DNA from: an uncultured Prevotella sp.
GTDB lineage: Bacteria; Bacteroidota; Bacteroidia; Bacteroidales; Bacteroidaceae
NCBI GenBank assembly: GCA_934183135.1
Contig: CAKPRX010000064.1
Location: 1 to 12,541, forward strand
DNA length: 12,541 bases
Reading direction: 5' to 3'
Position numbers and translations under genes: made by a program. Within the stretch, counting starts at the first letter, position 1; each line of letters opens with the position of its first letter. The notes under the pieces were generated by a model. That model saw only the letters and a program-made list of their open reading frames with translations, was not told the origin of the DNA and did no database searches. Of this stretch, positions 1 to 5,143 are shown one piece after another.

Positions 1-541
1 CGTCGGGGTTGGCGCCCGTGGCAAAGGCCGACAGCATGACCATCAACACGATGGCCATGACATCCTCGAGTATCAGCACGCTCATAACCAGGCCGGCAAA
101 CTTCTGCTGGCGCAGCCCCAGGTCGTCGAACGCCTTGTATATGATAGTGGTAGACGACATGGCCAGCATGCCGCCAAGGAAGATGCAGTCGGTGCGTGTC
201 CATCCAAACAGGTGCCCCGTAAGGGTGCCCGTGACCATCATGCAGAAGATGATGGTGAGGGCCGCGATGACCGGGGCCATGCCCATCTTGAGTATTTTCT
301 TAAAGGAGAACTCCAGCCCTAATGAGAAGAGCAGGAATATGACGCCTATGTCGGCCCAGGTCTGCACGTCGCCCTTGTCTATCACCGACATGGTGTACGG
401 CATGTGGGGCGAAACCAGAAATCCGGCCACAATGTAGCCCAGTACCAGCGGCTGGCGTAGCCGCTTGAACAGCAGGGTCACTCCGCCGGCCACCACCAGG
501 ATGAGGGCCAGGTCCTTGACCAGTGCGGGTAGTTCAGCCAT
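1..541 (-). CDS. KefB-type cation:proton antiporter (CPA2 family), 5' part only
   Basis: Predicted inner-membrane monovalent cation:proton antiporter of the KefB/CPA2 (Na_H_Exchanger) type, exchanging K+ or Na+ for protons. Only the first 180 codons are present and the reading frame is open to the window edge, so the C-terminal half of the transporter and any TrkA-N (RCK) regulatory domain lie outside. What is seen: hydrophobic helices at about residues 8-24, 31-45, 62-78, 88-110, 117-135 and 148-170; the family signature LFSLGLEFSFKK at 71-82; the MSSTTIIYKAFDDLG segment near 128-142; and LEDVMAI at 158-164. The ATG at 541 is chosen because the family sequence (LVKDLALILVVAG, then QPLVLGYIVAGF) begins right after it. 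It lies 28 bp beyond the pepT terminator, and its 21-nt leader is a near copy of the pepT leader. The ion specificity cannot be judged from this part. Confidence 0.9.
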   Translation of the reverse strand, partial: MAELPALVKDLALILVVAGGVTLLFKRLRQPLVLGYIVAGFLVSPHMPYTMSVIDKGDVQTWADIGVIFLLFSLGLEFSFKKILKMGMAPVIAALTIIFCMMVTGTLTGHLFGWTRTDCIFLGGMLAMSSTTIIYKAFDDLGLRQQKFAGLVMSVLILEDVMAIVLMVMLSAFATGANPD

Positions 542-562
542 AGTCTTTGGGGTTAATGTGAA

Positions 563-599
563 TAAAAAAATACTGCCCCGGCGAGGGCCGGGGCAGTAT
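563..599 (-). terminator. Intrinsic terminator of pepT
   Basis: On the minus strand, just after the pepT stop, a GC-rich stem of about 13 bp (570-582 pairing with 587-599, core GCCCCGG/CCGGGGC, 4-nt loop) is followed directly by seven T residues. This is a textbook Rho-independent terminator. It also separates pepT from the antiporter gene, whose start codon is only 28 bp further on. Confidence 0.92.
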
Positions 600-610
600 G
601 CGTATGTCGC

Positions 611-1834
611 TTAGTCGTTGTAGGCTGCCGTTATCTCGCAGATGTGGGTAATGACCTCGACGGCCTTCTCCATCACCTGGACCGAGACAAACTCGTATGG
701 CCCGTGGAAGTTCACTCCCCCGGCGAAGATGTTGGGGCAGGGCAGTCCGCGGAAGCTCAGCTGCGCGCCGTCGGTGCCTCCGCGTATCGGCTCTACCTTG
801 GGGGTGACGCCTGCCAGCTGCATGGCCTTGAGCACGATGTCTATTACGTGCATGTTGGGGTCTATCTTCTCCTTCATGTTGTAGTACTGGTCCTTCAGTT
901 CTACCCTTACGGTGCCCTCTCCATACTTCTGGTTCATCTCCTGGGCTATCTTCTCTATGAACTGCTTGCGGTCCTCAAACTTCTCGCGGTCGTGGTCGCG
1001 TATCAGATAGCTCAGCTTGGCGCCCTCGGTGTGGCTCTCTATGCCGAGCAGGTGGTAGAATCCCTGGTAGCCCTCGGTGGTCTCGGGGATGTCGGTCTCG
1101 GGGATGTGGCTGTTAAACTCGCAGGCCAGGCGGCTTGCATTGACCATCTTGCCCTTGGCGTAGCCCGTGTGTACGCTTACTCCCTTGATGTACACCTTGA
1201 CACCGGCGGCGTTGAAGTTCTCGTATTCCAGGTCGCCGATGTCGCCGCCGTCCATGGTGTATGCCCACTCGCAGCCGAACTTCTCGACGTCGAAGTGGTG
1301 GGCACCCATGCCTATCTCCTCGTCGGGGTTGAAGGCTATGCGTATGTCGCCGTGCTTTATCTCGTCGTGGTCGCGCAGGTAGCACATGGCCTGTACTATC
1401 TCGGCTATGCCCGCCTTGTCGTCGGCGCCCAGCAGCGTGGTGCCGTCGGTCACTATGAGGTCCTCGCCGCGGTGGTCCAGCAGCTCGGGAAACTTCTTGG
1501 GCGACGACACGATGCCCTCTGACAGCACGATGTCGCCTCCGTCGTAGTTCTTGACGATGCGCGCCTTGATGTTGGCCCCGCTGCAGTCGGTGCTGGTGTC
1601 ATAGTGCGATATAAAGCCTATGGTGGGTATGCGCTTCTTGGTGTTGGCCTTCAGCGTGGCGTAGATGTAGCCCATCTCGTCCATCTCTACATCGGCCAGG
1701 CCCTCGCTCTCCAGCTCTTCTTTCAGATATTTGGCAAATATCAGCTGCTTGGGAGTGCTCGGCACAGTCTGCGAGTCTTCGGCCGACTGTGTATCAAACT
1801 TTGTATAGCTTAAAAAGCGGTCTACTATTTTCAT
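611..1834 (-). CDS. pepT: Peptidase T (tripeptide aminopeptidase, M20B)
   Basis: Cytoplasmic di-zinc aminopeptidase that removes the N-terminal residue from tripeptides, finishing peptide breakdown. At 407 aa it has the usual PepT length. Visible active-site elements: [11 protein letters not shown] with metal ligand H77 and D79; LLGADDKAG with the bridging Asp at 138; NPDEEIGMG with catalytic E172 and ligand E173; MDGGD with D195; and the C-terminal [17 protein letters not shown] and VNFHGPYEF segments, the latter carrying the last His ligand. The dimerisation domain lies between about residues 205 and 320. The ATG at 1834 fits the conserved start ([17 protein letters not shown]) and is 31 bp downstream of a good -7 box. 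The gene is transcribed alone and ends in a strong terminator. Codon third positions are very GC-rich, which produces long antisense open frames across it. Confidence 0.97.
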   Translation of the reverse strand: MKIVDRFLSYTKFDTQSAEDSQTVPSTPKQLIFAKYLKEELESEGLADVEMDEMGYIYATLKANTKKRIPTIGFISHYDTSTDCSGANIKARIVKNYDGGDIVLSEGIVSSPKKFPELLDHRGEDLIVTDGTTLLGADDKAGIAEIVQAMCYLRDHDEIKHGDIRIAFNPDEEIGMGAHHFDVEKFGCEWAYTMDGGDIGDLEYENFNAAGVKVYIKGVSVHTGYAKGKMVNASRLACEFNSHIPETDIPETTEGYQGFYHLLGIESHTEGAKLSYLIRDHDREKFEDRKQFIEKIAQEMNQKYGEGTVRVELKDQYYNMKEKIDPNMHVIDIVLKAMQLAGVTPKVEPIRGGTDGAQLSFRGLPCPNIFAGGVNFHGPYEFVSVQVMEKAVEVITHICEITAAYND

Positions 1835-1865
1835 TGTCTTTTGGGTTTAATGTACTTATCACTGA

Positions 1866-1897
1866 CAAAATTACCATAAATCGGGCGCAAAACAAAA
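1866..1897 (-). promoter_or_regulatory. Bacteroidetes-type promoter of pepT
   Basis: On the minus strand TAATTTTG (1866-1873) matches the Bacteroidetes -7 consensus TAnnTTTG exactly. TTTTG (1893-1897) lies 19 nt upstream as the -33 element. The predicted start near 1860 gives a leader of about 25 nt that contains ACATTAAACCCAAAAGAC, which is nearly repeated in front of the antiporter gene. Confidence 0.75.
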
Positions 1898-2045
1898 TAA
1901 AAGTGCAGATATTTTCTCCGGCCCCTTACATGAGGGCATCCCTGCCCGTGCCCATGGCTGCCGACATAATGTAAGCTGCTGCGGGCATCGCCGGTGCCAT
2001 CGGGGCCGTTACCCTGGCAGCAATGCTTAAAAATATTGGCTTAAC
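1898..2045. other. Gene-free part of the pepT/hsp20 divergent region
   Basis: No gene is supported here. The only structure seen is a spaced inverted repeat CTTACAT (1925-1931) / ATGTAAG (1969-1975) around a GC-rich stretch. Open frames through it are short and resemble nothing I know. Confidence 0.5.
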
Positions 2046-2080
2046 CTGTCATTCTGGCGCGTCTGGCTGACAGATTGTCA
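2046..2080. promoter_or_regulatory. Operator-like TGTCA dyads upstream of hsp20
   Basis: A perfect dyad TGACA-GAT-TGTCA occupies 2068-2080. Another half site, CTGTCA, lies at 2046-2051 and pairs with TGACAG at 2068-2073. TCTGGC is also directly repeated (2053-2058 and 2062-2067). A further TGTCA follows at 2113-2117. The dyad is centred about 45 bp before the predicted transcription start, a usual place for an activator or repressor site. The binding protein is unknown. Confidence 0.4.
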
Positions 2081-2093
2081 CCATCGCCGGGAT

Positions 2094-2109
2094 GGGCATG
2101 TCTATTGCA
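2094..2109 (+). promoter_or_regulatory. Sigma-54 (-24/-12) like promoter for hsp20
   Basis: The 16 bases match the RpoN consensus TGGCACG-N4-TTGCA except at two positions, with GG at 2095-2096 and GC at 2107-2108 in the required GG-N10-GC spacing and an intact TTGCA at 2105-2109. No TAnnTTTG box was found between here and the gene. The predicted start is near 2120, giving a leader of about 100 nt. The match is by eye; sigma-54 use is inferred. Confidence 0.5.
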
Positions 2110-2142
2110 TAATGTCATAGTGAACGCCGAGGGCAACACCGA

Positions 2143-2160
2143 GGAGGCACAAGAACCTCC
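2143..2160 (+). promoter_or_regulatory. Leader hairpin able to compete with the hsp20 ribosome binding site
   Basis: GGAGG (2143-2147) can pair with CCTCC (2156-2160) around an 8-nt loop. The same CCTCC is also a perfect complement of the ribosome binding core GGAGG at 2210-2214, so two mutually exclusive pairings are possible: site open or site masked. Such switching suits a heat-shock mRNA, but only the base complementarity is observed. Confidence 0.3.
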
Positions 2161-2208
2161 AGAGCAAGCCCGGGGCGCTCGAAAGATAAACGATAAAAAT
2201 TAAAAAAC

Positions 2209-2214
2209 AGGAGG
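2209..2214 (+). promoter_or_regulatory. Strong Shine-Dalgarno site of hsp20
   Basis: AGGAGG ends 7 nt before the ATG at 2222, in an otherwise A/T-rich leader. Most other starts in this window lack any such motif, as is usual in Bacteroidetes, so this site stands out. It supports the start chosen and suggests high translation when the site is exposed. Confidence 0.85.
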
Positions 2215-2221
2215 ATTAATT

Positions 2222-2659
2222 ATGTTGTTAGTTCGTAGAAATAACTCAATGAATTGGTTGAATAATTGGTTTGATGACAATTTCTTTGATACCGATGTCG
2301 TGGCTCGCGCCAATGCTACTGCCCCGGCTGTCAACGTGAAGGAAAACGAAAAGGCTTATGTCATGGAGGTCGCCGCGCCTGGCTTGAAGAAGGAGCAGGT
2401 ACACATGAACATAGACAAGGACGGTTACCTGAACGTGGCCATTGAGAGCAAGGCTGAGAATAAGGATGAGAACAAGAAGGAACACTATCTGCGCCGCGAG
2501 TTCTCGTACAGCAGCTATCAGCAGAGCTATCAGCTGCCTGATAATGTTGACCGCGAGAAGATCGGCGCTAAGGTTAGCGACGGCGTCCTTGAGATAGAGC
2601 TTCCTAAAGTGGCCCCATCTGCCGTGAAAGACAATGTTAAGCACATCGAAGTGAAGTAG
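2222..2659 (+). CDS. Hsp20 family small heat-shock protein
   Basis: ATP-independent holdase chaperone that binds unfolding proteins in the cytoplasm until the DnaK/ClpB machinery can refold them. The 145-aa length is typical. The alpha-crystallin domain spans about residues 35-130: PAVNVKENEKAYVMEVAAPG near the start, HMNIDKDGYLNVAIES in the middle, REFSYSSYQQSYQLPDNVD for the strand that swaps between monomers, and the hallmark AKVSDGVLEIELPK at 116-129 (A-x3-G-x-L type). The N-terminal arm is Asn- and aromatic-rich (NNSMNWLNNWFDDNFFD), as usual for binding clients, and the C-terminal tail ends HIEVK, a possible I-x-V anchoring motif. The gene is monocistronic, opposite to pepT, with its own strong ribosome binding site, sigma-54-like promoter and terminator. 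The start region is richer in A/T than the neighbouring genes. Confidence 0.96.
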   Translation: MLLVRRNNSMNWLNNWFDDNFFDTDVVARANATAPAVNVKENEKAYVMEVAAPGLKKEQVHMNIDKDGYLNVAIESKAENKDENKKEHYLRREFSYSSYQQSYQLPDNVDREKIGAKVSDGVLEIELPKVAPSAVKDNVKHIEVK

Positions 2660-2678
2660 TTGATGGATTAACTGTTGC

Positions 2679-2715
2679 GAGGGTTGGTCTCTTAATTGGG
2701 GCCAGCCCTCTTTTT
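2679..2715 (+). terminator. Intrinsic terminator of hsp20
   Basis: A stem of about 13 bp (GAGGGTTGG at 2679-2687 with CCAGCCCTC at 2702-2710, extended inward by G-T and G-C pairs to a TTAATT loop) is followed by TTTTT. It begins 19 bp after the hsp20 stop codon. Confidence 0.9.
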
Positions 2716-2841
2716 GTTTCTGCCTGTGGCCCGCGGCCTGGCTGTCTGCCGGCTCCTTGGCCTCTCTATCGGGGGCGGTGGGCCTGGACGTGGGGCTGAA
2801 GGCGCGGATAATACGCAGGCAGGTATCGTAAAGATTTTTCT

Positions 2842-2865
2842 GAAAATGTATAAATATACATTTTC
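2842..2865. repeat. Perfect 24-bp palindromic hairpin containing TGTATAAATATACA
   Basis: Two 11-nt arms (GAAAATGTATA and TATACATTTTC) flank AA. The central 14-mer at 2847-2860 is identical to the right arm of the hairpin in the dispersed element at 12304-12317 and one base from that at 3263-3276. A GTAAAGATTTTT string at 2829-2840 recalls the GTAAAGGTTTTT that borders the full elements, but here it lies on the other side of the hairpin. Confidence 0.7.
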
Positions 2866-2940
2866 GGTCTTTCTGCATCGGGTGGGGGCGTTTCGGCCTT
2901 TCATAATTTGTCTGTACGCTCGCAGGGGTGGTGACGGTGG

Positions 2941-2971
2941 CGAAAACGGCAATTTTCGGACTACCCGAAAA
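2941..2971. repeat. Tandem CGAAAA / TTTTCG inverted repeats
   Basis: CGAAAA (2941-2946) pairs with TTTTCG (2953-2958). TTTTCGG (2953-2959) can instead pair with CCGAAAA (2965-2971), so the middle arm has two possible partners. The arrangement leads straight into the long hairpin at 2974-3035. Confidence 0.55.
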
Positions 2972-2973
2972 CC

Positions 2974-3035
2974 GTCATTTTTTCGCTCGCGATGGTCATT
3001 AGAATCGTAATGACCATCGCGAGCGCCAAAATGAC
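2974..3035. repeat. Long near-perfect hairpin, 28-nt arms
   Basis: Arms at 2974-3001 and 3008-3035 are complementary at 26 of 28 positions, with an uninterrupted 18-bp inner stem (2984-3001 with 3008-3025) and a 6-nt loop GAATCG. The only mismatch is a TT/CC pair. No T run follows on either strand, so it is not an ordinary terminator. The function is unknown; cruciform, structured RNA or a relic of a small mobile element are all possible. Confidence 0.75.
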
Positions 3036-3101
3036 CGTCGCGGTGCCCCCGAAAACCGACCTCGCCAGAGCCGAAAATAGCGGCAAAACAGGCGTAAATA
3101 G

Positions 3102-3296
3102 CCCCTGTTTTGTAAAATGTTGTTACTTTTGCGGCCCTCACCATGCCCCGAAACGGCCCCTATGGCCCCGAAAGTCGTCCTGGTTTGCCAAAAAAAACTG
3201 GAAATTATGTCCCTAAAAGCAGCCGTTACGACTGTATATTTATGCAAAACTGCCTCGCGTTTTGCATAAATATACAGTAGTGTGTAAAGGTTTTTT
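3102..3296 (-). repeat. Dispersed ~195-bp element, copy 1
   Basis: Read on the minus strand, this segment aligns almost end to end with 12255-12448 on the plus strand at roughly 80% identity by eye, with only small indels. It begins AAAAACCTTTACACAC, carries a hairpin with perfect 20-bp arms (3231-3250 with 3259-3278, 8-nt loop), then a spacer with GACAAACCAGGAC-like and GGGGCCGTTTCGGG-like blocks, and ends GAGGGCCGCAAAAGTAAC followed by TTTTACAAAA. It contains no open frame that matches between copies. On the plus strand TACTTTTG at 3124-3131 fits a -7 box, so a transcript could run from there through the hairpin to the T run at 3291-3296. Immediately upstream, CAAAACAGG (3084-3092) and CCTGTTTTG (3104-3112) form another stem. 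Mobile element, small RNA gene or regulatory repeat are all open. Confidence 0.8.
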
Positions 3297-3604
3297 GCTG
3301 TTTCTGCCGTGGCAGAGGCTATGGTGCTTCCGATTGGCAGCCCGATGAGAGTAGCGCCACCATGCTGTCGATCGTCAAAATGCGACCAGGGGAGCTGTTC
3401 CCCACACATTGGAAATAGCTTCTGTCCTGCCAGTGGCATCCGTTGTAACTCCAAAGACCCGTTCGCAAGCGGGAAATGGAGCTGCCGAAATAACTAATTG
3501 TCCTGCGGTGACGTCATGGAGACTCGTGTTTGGCTGCCCATTGCTGTTTCTTGAGGAGCAGTGGGGGATGGTTACAGCATAACACCCATCTACACCATAC
3601 GGCA
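3297..3604. other. Gene-poor stretch with overlapping short frames of unknown status
   Basis: No recognised gene. The composition is more balanced than in the neighbouring genes. One open frame of 82 codons runs on the minus strand from 3623 to 3375 and one of 62 codons on the plus strand from 3309 to 3497. Neither has a domain I know, and the minus-strand frame uses roughly even third-position bases, unlike the GC-rich third positions of pepT or dnaX. Its ATG also lies inside the cruciform at 3605-3646. Small hairpins are present, such as GGGGA/TCCCC near 3392-3407 and CCCG/CGGG near 3460-3474. It may be non-coding or acquired DNA. Confidence 0.45.
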
Positions 3605-3646
3605 ACGGCCCGCCACACTGCATGGAGATGCAGTACGGCGGGCCGT
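3605..3646 (-). terminator. Cruciform hairpin after the discoidin-domain gene, possible terminator
   Basis: The outer arms ACGGCCCGCC (3605-3614) and GGCGGGCCGT (3637-3646) are perfectly complementary and enclose an inner 7-bp hairpin ACTGCAT/ATGCAGT with a GGAG loop. It lies 46 bp beyond the stop of the gene on the minus strand. There is no T run, so it may instead act as a pause site or as a block to 3' exonucleases. Confidence 0.5.
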
Positions 3647-3692
3647 GATAGTTAGGGGCTGACTGGCAGCCACGGGGTGCAGCGTGTGCTGC

Positions 3693-4895
3693 TTACTTGA
3701 TAACCACCTTCTTGCCCTGGTGGATGTACACGCCTGCTGCGGGAGTGCTTACGCGGCGGCCTGTCAGATCGTAGTAGGCATCGTCGCCCGTCTGGGTGCC
3801 GCTGGTGGTAATCTGGTCGATGGCGGTGATGGCCGAGAGGTTCAGGCTGGAAGCTGTGGCGCCGTACACCTGGATATAAGCCAACTCTGACGGAGCGGTA
3901 ACGTCGGCCGACAGTTTCTCGAACTGGCCTTTGTTCGTGTTGAAGACGTAGGTGTTGGTCTTCTCGTCACTGCATACCTGAATATCGCCATACTCATAGC
4001 CTATGATGTTCTTGTATTTGTGGCTGTCAGTGCGGATACCGTTCTTGAAGAGCTGCGAGTTGGTCACCACGAAGCGCAGATAGCGGTAGTTGCCTGTCAG
4101 CTTGGGCGACACGTAGTACTCGGACATCTTGGTCTTGGCGCTCAGTGTTACCATGTTGCTCAGTGTGGCCACCTTGGTCCATGCCGAGGTGTTCTTGGTA
4201 AGGTCTACCACGCTGAAGGCGGCTGCGTCGTTGGTACCGTACACCTCCATGTCGGTGGGGTTGTCGGGCCAGTCGCCCGTGCGGCCTATAAACTTGAAGG
4301 TTACCCCATTGTAAGCCTTGAGCAGGTCTACCTGGATGTGGGCGAAGGGTGCGCTGCCGCCATCGGCTACTGCCTCCTTCGTGGCATCGGCAAATACAGT
4401 GCTGAAAGTAGAGGCGCGGTTGCCGTCTATAAGGTTGCTCAGCGCCAAGTTGTATGTGTCGACCGAGGAGAAGTCTATCATGTTGAAGCAGTTGTCCAGA
4501 CCGCAGGAGCTGGCCTTGATCTGAGCGACAGACTCTAACAGTCCACGCTCGCCCTGGGCGGCTATCTTCTGGTCTTTGGCCACCATGGCCAGCTTGTTGC
4601 CTGCCACGTCGTCAAAGACACCTCCCGACACATTGCGCACGCTGTAGCTGCCTTCGGGGGCTGCCACTATGATGGTGGTGCCGGCCTGTACCTTCTTGAC
4701 CTGCTTCACGGTAATCGTGCTGCCGCTGGCTCCGGTAACGATGAAGGCCCGCACCTCTGAGTTGGTAAAGTCGCACGATGCCGTGGGCGACACTACGCTT
4801 ACGCCAGTTGCTCCGATAGTAATCGAGACGTTGGCTGCCATGCTGGCAGACACATAGCCCATCAGGGCTGCTACACAAAGTAAAAGTTTCTTCAT
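3693..4895 (-). CDS. Secreted protein with discoidin-like (F5/8 type C) domain
   Basis: A 400-aa exported protein, probably binding carbohydrate or another surface ligand; no catalytic domain is seen. It starts with a type I signal peptide (MKKLLLCVAALMGYVSASMA, cleavage likely after Ala20, no lipobox Cys). Residues 38-110 (DFTNSEVRAFIVTGASGSTI, then KKVQAGTTIIV) resemble a beta-rich module common in Prevotella secreted proteins. Residues about 150-308 look like an F5/8 type C fold: LSNLIDGNRASTFST, AHIQVDLLKAYNGVTFKFIG, NPTDMEVYGTND, then NYRYLRFVVTNS and GDIQVCSD. The C-terminus (YYDLTGRRVSTPAAGVYIHQ, then GKKVVIK) is like the tail motif of many Bacteroidetes secreted proteins and is similar in style to type IX secretion signals, though short. 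The start ATG sits after an A-rich leader with its own promoter. The gene is monocistronic and its substrate cannot be read from sequence. Confidence 0.85.
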   Translation of the reverse strand: MKKLLLCVAALMGYVSASMAANVSITIGATGVSVVSPTASCDFTNSEVRAFIVTGASGSTITVKQVKKVQAGTTIIVAAPEGSYSVRNVSGGVFDDVAGNKLAMVAKDQKIAAQGERGLLESVAQIKASSCGLDNCFNMIDFSSVDTYNLALSNLIDGNRASTFSTVFADATKEAVADGGSAPFAHIQVDLLKAYNGVTFKFIGRTGDWPDNPTDMEVYGTNDAAAFSVVDLTKNTSAWTKVATLSNMVTLSAKTKMSEYYVSPKLTGNYRYLRFVVTNSQLFKNGIRTDSHKYKNIIGYEYGDIQVCSDEKTNTYVFNTNKGQFEKLSADVTAPSELAYIQVYGATASSLNLSAITAIDQITTSGTQTGDDAYYDLTGRRVSTPAAGVYIHQGKKVVIK

Positions 4896-4935
4896 AAAAT
4901 AGCTTTTTTTTAGGTTTGATTGTAATAAGATAACA

Positions 4936-4967
4936 CAAAGTTAGAAAATTTAGCACAACCTGCCAAA
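4936..4967 (-). promoter_or_regulatory. Promoter of the discoidin-domain gene
   Basis: TAACTTTG on the minus strand (4936-4943) fits the TAnnTTTG -7 consensus exactly and TTTG (4964-4967) lies 20 nt upstream. The predicted start near 4929 gives a leader of about 35 nt ending in AAAAAAAAGCTATTTTATG. Confidence 0.75.
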
Positions 4968-5074
4968 TTTTCCTGTATATTTTTTTTCTCACCCTGTGAG
5001 AACAAGAAACATAGCCATAGCCCCCCTGGCGTAGCCTCGTCATAACCTCGCCTCACCTTATTATATATATAGGC

Positions 5075-5115
5075 ACAGCGCTGATGGCAAGGCCCCGGCC
5101 TGTCATCAGCGCTGT
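5075..5115 (-). terminator. Hairpin downstream of plsC, probable 3' end of the operon
   Basis: Perfect 12-bp arms ACAGCGCTGATG (5075-5086) and CATCAGCGCTGT (5104-5115) with an inner GGCC/GGCC. The hairpin begins 28 bp beyond the plsC stop on the minus strand. What follows on that strand is GCC then an alternating TA run instead of a T tract, so termination is likely but not textbook. Confidence 0.55.
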
Positions 5116-5143
5116 TTACGCTTTTATCTTTTCCTCCCTTACC

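Noticed and set aside
644..1522. 292-codon open frame on the plus strand
   Set aside because: Antisense to pepT. It is a by-product of GC-rich third positions and shows no domain; pepT is certain.
2246..2878. 210-codon open frame on the minus strand
   Set aside because: Antisense to hsp20 and its terminator; no recognisable family.
2842..3296. CRISPR array or insertion sequence in the repeat-rich gap
   Set aside because: There are no regularly spaced direct repeats with unique spacers, and no transposase frame or fragment.
4612..5043. 143-codon frame overlapping the start of the discoidin protein gene in another frame
   Set aside because: It covers that gene's promoter and signal peptide region out of frame and has no domain.
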